Shown here in pieces: positions 47,991 through 59,363 of a stretch of 64,000 nt of DNA. How positions within the stretch are numbered: position 1 is the stretch's first letter; every line of letters starts with the position of its first letter. A program made the position numbers and the translations under genes. Source of the stretch: Tubiluchus corallicola (lineage: Eukaryota; Priapulida; Priapulimorpha; Priapulimorphida; Tubiluchidae); assembly GCA_030141605.1 (NCBI GenBank), contig JAQGDQ010000071.1, positions 1-64,000 of the forward strand, written 5' to 3'. The notes under the pieces are model-generated. The model was not told the DNA's origin. It saw only the letters and a list, made by a program, of their open reading frames with translations, and did not search any database.

Positions 47991-48759
47991 TGACTGCTAC
48001 TTCTGCTGCAGCTGGCCATCGACTAAAGCTCGATTATACAGCAGACATCGCAAGTCTAGTCAGCCAAGATTACCCAACTGACTTAAGGAGTAAGGCAAAA
48101 CGATAGACTTCATCCTTTTTTGCTTATTGTGCTGCACAGCAAATTCACCATTCCAAGACGGGGGTCTGTGGACAAACTAATTCTGAGACACAAGCAAAAA
48201 CTTAAATAGGTTATCAAAATAATCATACAGATGATTAAACCGCCTCAGAATTCAAATTAACATACTACTGAGAAACCTTTATCTTTCAATATAGGACGCT
48301 GTTCCCGAACAAAAGAAGTTTTACAAAATAACACTTTGGCCACTTGTTGTTTTTCTCAGCTACGTTTTAACGCCAAACGCGTTGCGCCGCAAACATTTAT
48401 TCTATGCGAAAATAAACATCTAATAAACAAACGTCTGATTCAAAATTTAAACACTTCGCGTAAACAAATACACGTTTGCGCTTCACATTTTAAACATTCA
48501 CACACTCACTAAAGACTTTACAAATAAAATACGCGTTAGACTAAAATCATGTAAAGGTCAAACTTTCACGTCATGTGACTCACTTGGTTTGTTTGGCTTC
48601 TTTTATATTTTGTTGTTCAAATGAAGCCACGCCCATTATTTTGCGCTATACAAATTTGTTCTTTGCGCAAAACGTGAGACGCTTCTATTATGACTTTTTG
48701 CGATATTGTCGTTTGCGCTACGTGAATTTATATTTACATTGTGAATTACTCTGTAATGC

Positions 48760-49075
48760 GGTGTTTCTCAGACATCCGGAATTCGTTTTGCGTTATTGCG
48801 CTATGTGAATTGCGAATTATTCTGTAATGCGGTGTTTGTCACACATCCGGAATTCGTTTTGCGTTATTGCGCTATGCGAATTGCGAATTATTCTGTAATG
48901 CGGTGTTTGTCACACATCCGGAATTCGTTTTGCGTTATTGCGCTATGTGAATTGCGAATTATTCTGTAATGCGGTGTTTGTCACACATCCGGAATTCGTT
49001 TTGCGTTATTGCGCTATGCGAATTGCGAATTATTCTGTAATGCGGTGTTTATTACACATCTCGAATTCATTATTC
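48760..49075 (+). repeat. 71-bp tandem repeat, 4 to 5 copies
   Basis: Units with cacatccggaattcgttttg repeat with period 71. The flanks at 48575-48760 and 49180-49250 hold related words (gcgctatg, acatccgga and inverted tccggatgtctgg), so the array may lie inside a larger inverted element. Confidence 0.92.
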
Positions 49076-51236
49076 GTTGTTGCGCATCCAACAGCCACTA
49101 TAAAAAGCCACTAGGAAAGAAATGCAGAAAAACAACGCAGTATAACGCAAGTCTGATAGACGGGTGCACTGAAAACAATGTAAAGTGATTTTTACGCAAT
49201 GACGCATTCCGGATGTCTGGTAAACGCCGCTTTACTTATTTGAGAATAACTTTGTAAATCGTTCAGTTTGCCTCGCTGTTCCCATTTATGTAAAACAAAA
49301 CTTTGCAATTTTCTCAATGCGTGCTAAATCATCGCAAATTTCCATTCATGGCGAACATAAACATGAACCAGTCACTCGGCAACAGTAAACAAAGACTGCA
49401 TAACGTTCGCGCATTATTGATGATCAATGAACGGATTTATAAGCGTCCGTTGTTTCACACAATTTCTACATGCTTCATAGTCAAGATTAATTGAGTAATA
49501 ACGTTAATAACAGTAAAGTATATATTATTTATTCGGTGTCGAACTGCGTCACTATATTCGTTAACGTCACGGCACTTTTTAATTCATTATGTTTACTCAA
49601 GATTAATAAATTGTAATTACTTGCTAATGGCAGAAACTTACCCTAATTACATTGTACAATATAAATATCTGTTCAGGAATGACACTCATCTCTCTCCAAA
49701 AATCTGTCTAATTTGTCGAATCTGTTAAAAAACGCTCATTGAAAGCCCATTTAAATTCATTTCTTCTTGTACCTTGTAACAGTGTAATAATGCTTGTTGT
49801 TACATGTTCTACCTTGCTTATTCTTTTAATTTTTTTTATATTTTGTATTTTTTTGGTTGTAATGATGAAAAATAAAATTATTATTATTATTGTTGTTGTT
49901 GTCGTTGTTGATGTTGTTGTTGTTATTATTATTATTATTATTATTATTTTTACTATTATCATTATAAATATAATTTTTGTGTATAAAACGAACAATATTT
50001 ATTTTTTATATCACCGAGATTGATAGCCTATCAAATCAACCTCTAATATTGCATTAGATAACATATTGAAATTTCAACAGTAAAGCAGTAAGAAGAGATG
50101 ATCAAAATGGGGCTATACAGGCCTTTTTCCCGGAGTCTTGCGGTGGCAAACTCCCACACGACCACCGCTGCATCTGATGCATCCTCTCTTCCTCTCTTAC
50201 AAATATCTCTTTTTGAAGAGAAATGTGCTAAATAGAACGTTTTAAATTTAGGACAAAGAAAATTATTTGCAATCATACTAAAAACCAGGAAATTTCTGTA
50301 CAACGTTAAAACAAAAATTCACTAGAAAGTATTTAGAATATTAACGTAACAAAATTACAAGAGTTTTTGCCCACAGTAAAACTGTTCTTATCAAAGAAAG
50401 GTAAAACTGGTGTTTGTAGACTGTGCAAAAAAAGAATTTATATTCATTGTGGCGAAGTGGGTACCAACGCTTTTTATAGATAAAATATATCTTTATCTAT
50501 ATTTATATATATTGACTTTATATATATCTTTATCTATATTATATACCGGGTATATTAACTTTATATAAGCAGCTTTCAAGTAACTTAATATTTTGTACAG
50601 TTACGAGGGGTGCACCATCAACATATGCAAGCAATGAACTTCCATGTGTTAAATTCCTAATTTCCATTCTACAACATTCTTTGTATAATGAAAAGTACTC
50701 CGCTACATAAGTCCTCCGCCCATATGAACACATCAAGTTTTGATAAAAATAAGGCTATTATATTATCATAATTTGTAACTTACTGCATGAAATAACTATT
50801 GTGGATAATACGATTAGATATTAACAAAACAGTTAATCAGACATTCAGAATATCAATTATACTTCTAAGTGTTGGCAATAATATTTGAACTGCGTAATCA
50901 AAACCCGCCGCAATATGGCGCTAGATTGCAAGTTATTCTTACTATGTTATTAACGGTACGTGTAGCGGTATACTGCTCGTAATGTGCTGGCTGATGTGTT
51001 GAAAGCGGACAATACAACAATGCCTGCCGATTCGTTAATAGAGGGCTGCACCGTCCAATAAGAAAATCAAAACGTATTATCCACAATGAAAAACAACGAG
51101 AATATTAAATTTAATTATCAATTCTAATGCAATTACCTCATAATCATAAATGAAACAAAGCAGCATATAATAGTAATAACCATTAGGCTATTAGTGTGAA
51201 GTTAAAATACAAAAGTTCCTTTTTTATTACAGGCAC
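49076..51236. other. Intergenic sequence with microsatellite
   Basis: An ATT/GTT microsatellite lies at 49875-49955, and a TATC/TATA-rich stretch at 50465-50575. The minus frame 50043-50303 contains DAAVVVWEFATARLREKG, which faintly recalls the DNA-binding part of Tc5/CENP-B-type transposases. No gene supported. Confidence 0.45.
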
Positions 51237-51420
51237 TTAAAACATTTATAGTTAAAATAACAAATTTTATTAAAACTTTTATCATACATAATTAAAATCT
51301 TGTCAAATGTTTCGACAGGCCACTGCTGTATCATCTTAACGATGGCAGCTGCAGTCTGTCGAAACGTTTGGCATGATTTCACTATGTACATTTAGCCTTA
51401 GTAACTTATAATTTAAGTCT
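51237..51420. mobile_element. Penelope-like repeat tail, two halves in inverted order
   Basis: On the minus strand 51350-51237 reads gcctgtcgaaacatttgaca, then tttaataaaatttg and ctataaatg..ctgtaata. On the plus strand 51340-51380 reads gatggcagctgcagtctgtc then gaaacgtttggcatgat. The gatggcagcag...ctgtcgaaac motif with an ttttaataaa tail is common at ends of Penelope-like retroelements. Similar single copies are at 54450-54660 and 63420-63640. Confidence 0.5.
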
Positions 51421-51969
51421 TTATCAAATTCAAACTCTTCAATGAATAAAAGCGAAAATCAATCATGAAATGCTACATTCTGCTAAGCGTTATGCATAGT
51501 TTATTCTGAGATATGAAGCAGTTTAAATAAGCTTTAGATTCTCGCTTTGTCTTTGTTTTCCTAGATTAATCCGGACGTTGGCATCGTCATCCTGCCTTCA
51601 GTCCTTCATAAATAGCTTTCCCACCTTTCTGTATTTTCTGCCTTCATAATTACAAACGTCAAAAGGACATTAATTTAAAAGAAAATGTAGAACAACGCAA
51701 CATTCGCGAAACACACCTTATTGAAGCAAGGCTTATTATATTTCTTGGAATTTGTTTGGTTAGGCTAATACTCTTAGTACACATCTAATATGTAACCAAA
51801 ATTTCTTCACACGGCTCATCAACAGTAGATTCATCAATAAATTTCCACGGAGATGTGGCATCCAAAAATTATTACTTCCAACATTTACGATCAGTAACCA
51901 AAAATGGTGGAAAGAGGACACTGAGCATATAATATACATAATATGCATAGCGTTCACGGACACATTGAA

Positions 51970-52185
51970 ACAGTCAATACGCATCTCGCATTGCGTGCAC
52001 ATTAAAACTGTCAGTACGCATCACGCATTGCACGCACATTAAAACAGTCAGTACGCATCACACAGTGTGCGCACATTTAAACCACCAATACGCATCACGC
52101 ACTGCTTGCACATTGAAATAATCAATACGCGTCACGCATTGCGAGCTCACTGAAACAATCAATAGGAATCACGCATTATATGATC
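51970..52185 (+). repeat. About 45-bp tandem repeat, 5 degenerate copies
   Basis: Copies with cagtacgcatcacgcattgc and cacattaaaac recur with spacing near 45 bases and decay toward the right. Confidence 0.85.
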
Positions 52186-53035
52186 ACATGGAGCCCTTTG
52201 CAACAGGATGTACTAACCACTCAAGACTAATTGATACTTTTATTTAGTCCGTCTTCTCCGTACCTCTTTATTCCGCCTCCTCACTGGCTAGACAAAAAGC
52301 TAGAGAAGTTCCAAACTCTAGTCCAACCTCCCGACTAATTCTAATATCCTGCTAACGAGACAAAAGTAGGCTCAACCGTGTCTTATTATTTCCCGTTTCC
52401 TCAACTGTTTCCTCAACCGTAGCCTCAACCCAATTGAGGTATTTCTTATGAACTACTATAAACTCGAGCATCAGTGCACAAGATGGGTTCAGAGAATGGA
52501 TCTCGAACTATTGCTGTTTTCCCTGAACGTACTTTTACTTGAATTCTTGTATCTGATCTTCTAACAGTGTTTTAATGGCTGCATGTATAACTGTTATAAT
52601 TTCATCTTAGAACTTGGATCTTAGACTAATCAATAAAAGAAGTTAGACGTTTTTTAGAGTAACACATTTGCCTTTTGTTGCAACGCAGATGAATTACGAT
52701 GAATCAGAATTTCAGTGAATATTTAATGAAGTGTCAGTAATAAATCAGATGAGTCAGATACGTGACTGTAATACGGTTCTTTGTTTTCACACGAGATTTT
52801 AACGAACTGATTCCTATTTCATACATATTTAATTCATAATTAATTAGATGCATCATGTAAATGAATCAGACCTTCTGTTCTGTTTCCTCAAAACACAAAG
52901 CTTATTTCTCGCTATTTGTTCATTCAAACTGCCATCTTTTAGCGCATAATGAACGACAATAGTTTTTGTTTACTTTCTTCTTAATGCGTGGTTGAGCCAC
53001 CGTAATCATAACGGTTGTGGTATAATAATACAATA
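52186..53035. other. Intergenic sequence, no gene seen
   Basis: No splice-bounded open frame or element. Some cctcaac-type short repeats near 52390-52440. Confidence 0.5.
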
Positions 53036-53302
<267 letters not shown>

Positions 53303-53332
53303 TCACGTTAACTAATGATTATCATATGCTCC

Positions 53333-53392
<60 letters not shown>
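53333..53392. repeat. CA then TA microsatellite
   Basis: (CA)n passing directly into (TA)n about 30 bases after the GA tract. Confidence 0.96.
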
Positions 53393-53393
<1 letters not shown>

Positions 53394-53693
53394 CGATTTA
53401 TTTCAAATTATTGTAAATACAATACATTCATTCAGGTAGCTGCGTAAAAAACAATGTCGGTTAGTAGATCTCCAATTTTCTTACATATCAATCTTTTAAT
53501 TTCTAGACAATCACATTTGTCTTAGTTACCATTATATTTAAATTTAATAAATTCGCAAGCTAGACTTGTGCGGAAAATTAGTGAATCCTCAAACAAGCTG
53601 TCCGGGTCTCTCCACAACAATAACATCATTTGTCCATTGATGACTATTATTTCACTACCTCGTGTATCCAGCAATTTAAGGTATTTCTAATTT

Positions 53694-53879
53694 CTAAGGA
53701 TCAACACAATTATCACAAATATATCTAGTCATCCCAAATGCATCAGCACACTGTTCATGGCACAAGTTGTAACAAACGGTGCATTGAATCCAAATTTCAC
53801 CTCCTTTGCTGTTGGAAAAGAGTTTGAAGCTGATTAAACACCATGGTTCTTCCGACTTCTCTGTATTTGTCTTTGTCAT
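53694..53879 (-). pseudogene. Zinc-finger tail of a transposase, remnant
   Basis: The minus-strand frame ends with EIWIQCTVCYNLCHEQCADA, then FGMTRYICDNCVDP and a stop. The W-I-Q-C-x-x-C...H-E-x-C...Y-I-C-x-x-C pattern is the short zinc-binding tail found at the C-terminus of many pogo/jerky-type DDE transposases of invertebrates (it also resembles a PHD finger). Upstream coding sequence is lost to a tandem repeat at 53950-54345, so it is a remnant. Confidence 0.55.
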
Positions 53880-53949
53880 AACGTTTTCACATGTTTAACA
53901 CTTGTCTGTTGGGTTTTGCACTTAGCTTTGTCTTAGAAGCACTTTAAAA

Positions 53950-54345
53950 TTATTTTCTCCTAACAACAACAGCCCGTAATGGTCTGCTGCTAGGGCGACA
54001 CTAACTGCACGAACAGCTTGTGTACCTGACAACAACAGTCCGTAATGGTCTGTCGCTAGGACGACACTAACTGCGCAAACAGCTTGCGTACCTGACAATA
54101 ACAGTCTGTAATGGTCTGCCGCTAGGGCGACACTAACTGCGCGATTAGCTTGCGTACCTGACAACAACAGTCCGTAATGGTCTGCCGCTAGGGCGACACT
54201 AACTGCGCGATCAGCTTGCGCACCTGACAACAACAGTCCGTAATGGTCTGCTGCTAGGACGACACTAACTGCGCAAACAGCTTGCGTACCTGACAACAAC
54301 AGTCCGTAATGGTCTGCCGCTAGGGCGACACTAACTGCCCAATTC
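53950..54345 (-). repeat. About 63-bp tandem repeat, 6 copies
   Basis: Units with aacagtccgtaatggtctgc and gacactaactgcgc repeat. The minus-strand 142-codon frame over it reads AVSVALAADHYGLLLSGTQA per unit; this is a minisatellite by-product unless transcripts show otherwise. Confidence 0.92.
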
Positions 54346-54449
54346 CACATTTCCTTAGCGCACCTAGTGGGAAATGAGCCTTAGCTTTACTTAAACGTGC
54401 TTTAACTAATATGGAGAAAAAGTTAATGCCCAATTAAAGTCAATAATTA

Positions 54450-54665
54450 TTACAGGCACTCAAAGTCATTTATAGTTAAAAAACAACTTTATTAAAACTT
54501 TTACATTAAAAACCTAAAATGATGCCGAATGTTTTGACAGGCTACTGCTGTCATCATTCACAATCATACAACCAAGGTTATATAGGCAGAGCCTACAATA
54601 TAGAACATTATGCACTAATTAGGTATTTAGCAGAAGCCAAATAGGTAATGAATAAGCAGACCTGA
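54450..54665 (-). mobile_element. Penelope-like repeat tail, copy 2
   Basis: The minus strand reads gatgacagcagtagcctgtc, aaaacattcggcatcat, then aagttttaataaagttgt and ctataaatg..ctgtaata. It matches 63420-63640 along its length, including the flank gcagaagccaaatagg. Confidence 0.55.
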
Positions 54666-55390
54666 TGAAGCCATGTGTAGTGCCCTAAATTTAGAGCATA
54701 GCGCCCTACAGTATTAAATGATAGTATACAGTATACATCCAACAACTCCGCCATTTTAATTTGTAATGAATCCCGCTACCGCCATACTGGCTGTGACGTA
54801 GCTGAGCTGCGTGCCGGTAGATGCGCAAACAGCGCTCCATGGTTTTCCCGCTGATACAAATAAGCTAATTACTAATTAAATAAGCAACGCAGCGCAAACC
54901 TTTTTACGCCAAATTACTGTCCGGTAATTCAGTTATAAAATAAATTTAACTTGATTTTCGTGATATTCAACCTTTAAATCACCTCTCTTACTCATTTGTC
55001 AAAGACATTAGTAAAAAAAATCGAGCAAAGTAGGAAAGAGATGTCAGTCAGAGGTTCGAATTCCAGGATAGCATGTCGGCCTTTAAATTCCGCATTATGA
55101 TGAGCCATTTTGTATAGTTGTTCTTTAATGTAATTAATTACTTAAATAATGAATATCTCTTAATTACAAATGTTATCGTAATTAGTAAACAATTGTTTCT
55201 AAACTAACTGCATATACCTTTTGTAACAAGTCATCTAGCACATACAAACGTCACAAAATAGAATATTACAATAACTCTGTAACAAGTTTTGTTGCCAGGA
55301 CTAAAAAAAGAAAAGGGGGAACAAAATTCACAAAACAACTAACTTAAGTAAGTAACAGCACACATATATACTAGGTCAAGGAGCATCTGT
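54666..55390. other. Intergenic sequence, no gene seen
   Basis: A good B-box-like gaggttcgaattcc lies at 55051-55064, but no A box at the right distance upstream was found. Confidence 0.45.
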
Positions 55391-55399
55391 GCCAGAAAC

Positions 55400-55577
55400 C
55401 TAAGGTTGTAGTGACCTCCACACGCTTTCGTACTGGCATTCCAAGTCAGCTGGCTTCTCACACCACGTGTAGGCCCAAACAAGACGTCTGGATGTACAGG
55501 GAAGAGGCGAGTCGCTGCTGACGTGGAAGCAGGGCGTACAATGGGCGCTATACAGACCCGACAACAGGTGTCTCTGT
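55400..55577 (-). other. GC-rich patch with open frames, identity unknown
   Basis: About 180 bases are far more GC-rich than the surroundings. On the minus strand a splice-like acceptor (aatatttttacag) precedes a frame with HLLSGLYSAHCTPCFHVSSD and on to a stop at 55400; another frame stays open through 55330 and contains TWNASTKACGGHYNLRFLA. Neither has a domain I recognise. It could be a lone exon, transposon coding sequence or a captured fragment. Confidence 0.3.
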
Positions 55578-55904
55578 AAAAATATTATCTTTAGCATTTC
55601 ATATCATTATAACAACAAGACTTACATAAGTTATAAAAATGATTATATGCGTTTGTCTAGACACCAAAATTATTCTCTAGGCTTGCAAATATCTAGTCTT
55701 TTATTAAGATGCAGACCGCATTTTTTAAATATCAGCTCAAAGTCTTTCTGCAGTTTTGAACTTTCATTTATATTATGAAATCAGACATTATCAATCGATT
55801 GAATCACTGGTGTGCATATTGTAACTCTTCTAACAGATGTTCAAATCTTTAGGCACATTTAATTAAACATTATAAATCAGATGAATCATTTAACACCTTC
55901 GCTC

Positions 55905-56135
55905 TTTGTCTTACATCAGACGTTCAGTTTAACAAGTGAATCACCAGTACCTACTTAAATAAATTAACTCGTTGTCTTACACCACAGATGTTCAGTTTAT
56001 CAGGTGAATCACCTGTACTTGCTTAAATAAATTAACTCTTTGTCTTACATCAGATGCTCAGTTTATCAGGTGAATCACCAGTACCTACTTAAATAAATTA
56101 ACTGTTTGTCTTACACCAGATGATCAATTTATCCG
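55905..56135 (+). repeat. About 66-bp tandem repeat, 4 copies
   Basis: Units with cctacttaaataaattaact and gtgaatcaccagtac recur with spacing near 64-68 bases. Confidence 0.88.
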
Positions 56136-56432
56136 GTGAATCATGAAACCTGATTAACATCCTCACTTTTGTTTCACACCAAATTTTAACTCTTAATGCA
56201 AGTTTAGTTGAACGTTAGCAATCAGGGGAATCATAGTAATATTATTATTGACAATGACACTTTTACACTTGACAATGAGAAAGATCCTCAGCAATTTAAA
56301 AACTTTATAAGCTTTTTTTTAGAAACACACTAATACATCATGTACGTATTCCCTAATTATTGTAAGCTTAAACATAATATATTTTTTTCTCTGGTTTTTA
56401 TATATTTTTTCTATTATATATTCAGTATCTAT

Positions 56433-56438
<6 letters not shown>

Positions 56439-56491
<53 letters not shown>
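56439..56491. repeat. CT microsatellite
   Basis: (CT)n tract, about 50 bases. Confidence 0.96.
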
Positions 56492-56494
<3 letters not shown>

Positions 56495-57044
56495 GGGAAT
56501 TAAGAAAACACACTCATTAAATAAGCGTAGAATATTTTATTAGGCTTGTGCTTGAAAAAACATAAAACAGAAGGTGTGAGTCATTTAACTGAAGCATCTA
56601 ACTGAACTAATTATAGTTTAAATATGTATGGAATACAAAATGATTTTAAAACAAAGGGAGGCATGCTGTATTACTCACAGCATCAGTGTGTTAATTTTCA
56701 TGAAATTTCTTCATTTAATTTTTATAAAATCGTAATAAAAATTTGGGCACGTTTTTTGCAACACCTGATATATTAGAATGTTTACCAACATCTGATTATG
56801 GCTCCACGGAATTTGATATCATATTGAACTAGTGAAATGTTAAGGATTTTAGGCCTACGTGTTATCAAATCTGCTGAAACTTCTTTGTAAAAGCAATAAC
56901 TTCAATAAATCTCACATCAAAATGAAGAAAAGGGCAATTTATTATTTATTATTATTATTTATTATTTGCTGCAGTCAGCTCCACAACAATGACTCATTTG
57001 TGGTGTACACAACATGTCCCCCCTCAAATATCAGTCCCCCTCTC

Positions 57045-57047
<3 letters not shown>

Positions 57048-57095
<48 letters not shown>

Positions 57096-57135
57096 TCTAT
57101 CTCTCTCGCTCTCTTTCTTTTTTCTCTCTCTTCCT
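57048..57135. repeat. CT microsatellite, imperfect
   Basis: (CT)n with interruptions. Flanking segments (56500-56600 and 57160-57300, each with aactgaactaattat and gagtcatt) repeat, so a larger unit with a CT core was duplicated. Confidence 0.85.
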
Positions 57136-57299
57136 CTTAATTTCTCTCTAGCCGTGCAAAAGAAAAAGATCATTAAATATGCACAGAATACTAAACTAGG
57201 TTGGTGTTTGAGTAAACAGGGAACAGAAAGTATGAGTCATTCATCTTATTTGATTCTATCTGACAATCTAACTGAACTAATTATGGAAACAAAATGAAA

Positions 57300-58100
57300 T
57301 GGAAAGAAAGGCTTGCGGTGTTGGTCACGTGTTAATTATTAATTAGTTTGGAGTGAAGAAACTTGTAGCCTATGATTCAACTACTGGATCAGCTTTTCCA
57401 TGACACATTTTTCGTAATTTTGTAATTTTGATTACATAGTTTTGAACCCAAATTAAAGAAAATCTCAATTAAAGAAACTGTCGAGAACTTTCCTGATTTA
57501 GTAAATTACCCTACTGAGAACTTGCTAACTTAAATAGCATACTACGGTTTTCAAAGCGATCACACTGAATAGGTTTTTATTTCTTTTACACTTTATGTCT
57601 TTATCTAAGTCTCGATGTCCTGTTAGTGTAGCTAGAAAGAAATTATTTTATTGTTATTATAACACCTACATTTCGTTGCTAGTTGTAAAAATAAATCTAC
57701 GAACGCCAAGATTAAAATATTATATTGTCACTGTGGTTTCCCTTCAATTTATATGTCACTGTGATAATGAATGAAATTACCCATAAATTAGCTTTTCTTG
57801 ATAAATTTAGCTTGGCTAGTAAAATTTTGTTGCCGCAGAGAGGGGAGAGATTTCAGACCGGAAGCTGGGTTTGTGAGTCAGAGGCAACAAATTTGAAGAA
57901 TTTAATATGACGCATGCGTAGAGTGCCTGCTAGATTCGAGCAAATTGTGAGGCAAACAATGGAAGCCATGTTCTAATTAATACAAAATCATTGCTTAGAA
58001 TTATGTACTGGCAATTGATAAAATAAACCGAAATGGCTTAACTTCTGGCAATCACAGTGCGCTCGAGTCTAGCGGAAAGAAAGAGAGAGCGAGAGTAAAA
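57300..58100. other. Intergenic sequence, no gene seen
   Basis: Nothing beyond short open frames without domain or splice context. Confidence 0.5.
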
Positions 58101-58104
58101 TAGA

Positions 58105-58111
58105 GAGAGAC

Positions 58112-58195
<84 letters not shown>
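58105..58195. repeat. GA microsatellite
   Basis: (GA)n of about 85 bases, downstream of the minus-strand gene. Confidence 0.97.
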
Positions 58196-58197
<2 letters not shown>

Positions 58198-58980
58198 GAA
58201 AGGGGGACGAGAGAAGGGCACGTGAACGTACTTAACATAGACACATAAACAACAAAGATGGGTAGAACAGATTGGCACATAAATAAGCAATTAAACAAAC
58301 AAAAAACATTACGCTTAACAATTGAAATTTAAAGAAATTTTATTTACTAAAACAAGAACAACAAACTCCAATTTTAACAAGATTTTAAGTAAACAATTTT
58401 TGTTCCTTCGGCAGAAAACAACTTACATACGATGCAATTACCTCTATATTAATTTGTAAGTAAAAGGGTAGTTTATGTCGATATAAAAATACAATCACAA
58501 AGGACCAGTTAGTAGAATATACAACCAGACACGTAATAAAATTTAATGCTAAAAATATACATTTTAGCCATACATCAGGAATTTCATCTGTTTTTACAGA
58601 AAAGCACTTTTCACACAGCAACTTATAGAAGTGGCAAGATAATTAATAACCCATCATTGAAAAAGACAATCGTATTCTTTCCCACCCCATCCTGAATAAG
58701 ACAAATTATCATCACCATTATCATCGTTGTCGTCTGTTCAATCACGTGTTCAGGAACTACTGGGATATTTGCATTTTTTCGATGATTCATCACCATTAAG
58801 TGAAACTCTTCAGTTTTTGTTCAGTGTAAGATGGATTCTTTTCAGCTTTCTTCCTGTTATATTTTTATAGTGTTAATGTGGTAATGCTAAAATGTCTGTT
58901 GCAGGAATTTGGGAAACCTCTTGGGGCGGTGGGGGCGATGGCGGGGACGGCGAGGACGTTGGCGGGGTCGAGGTTTAACT

Positions 58981-59219
58981 TTAGTTTTTTGAGTTTATTT
59001 TGTCTATTAGTTTTTTGAGGTTGAAAGTGAAATCTACCAAAGCTTTGAAGGCGTCCAGAATCTTGCGAGAGGAGACTGGTAGACACATCTCCAGGTCATC
59101 TGTAGCGGATGCACAAGTGGACGGGACATCGAAAGTGGCACCGAATATGATTAGGATGTTGTTTCTATCCCAAGCAATAATGTCTCCAGGGGGGTTGAAA
59201 CACGTCATGCTTATACTTT
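58981..59219 (-). CDS. Terminal exon of the pentraxin-like gene
   Basis: The acceptor tttcatttag with phase 1 gives ESISMTCFNPPGDIIAWDRN, ILIIFGATFDVPSTCASATD and DLEMCLPVSSRKILDAFKAL before a lysine-rich end. IIAWDRN may match the NIWDRV strand of pentraxins; three cysteines (MTC, STC, EMC) and the last 25 residues are not pentraxin-like and may form a separate amphipathic helix. Confidence 0.75.
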
Positions 59220-59318
59220 CTAAATGAAAAGGAAGACAAACTATTATTGCAAGAATTACAACGAAAATTCAAAATAATTAAACTCTAATTCATTATAATC
59301 GATGCAATTTTAAATGTG

Positions 59319-59363
<45 letters not shown>

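Noticed and set aside
48002-48103. Possible next exon after the partial pentraxin (acceptor ctgctgcag, phase 2, W near start)
   Set aside because: The frame reads SWPSTKARLYSRHR and stops soon; it lacks the H-x-x-C-x-T-W pattern.
47741-48106. Cysteine- and phenylalanine-rich 121-codon frame
   Set aside because: Produced by a degenerate tgtgccatttttac repeat.
53922-54350. 142-codon frame with regular ADHYGLLLSGTQA units
   Set aside because: Translation of a 63-bp minisatellite; no start context or neighbours supporting a gene.
55051-55064. Perfect-looking tRNA B box
   Set aside because: No A box or cloverleaf around it.
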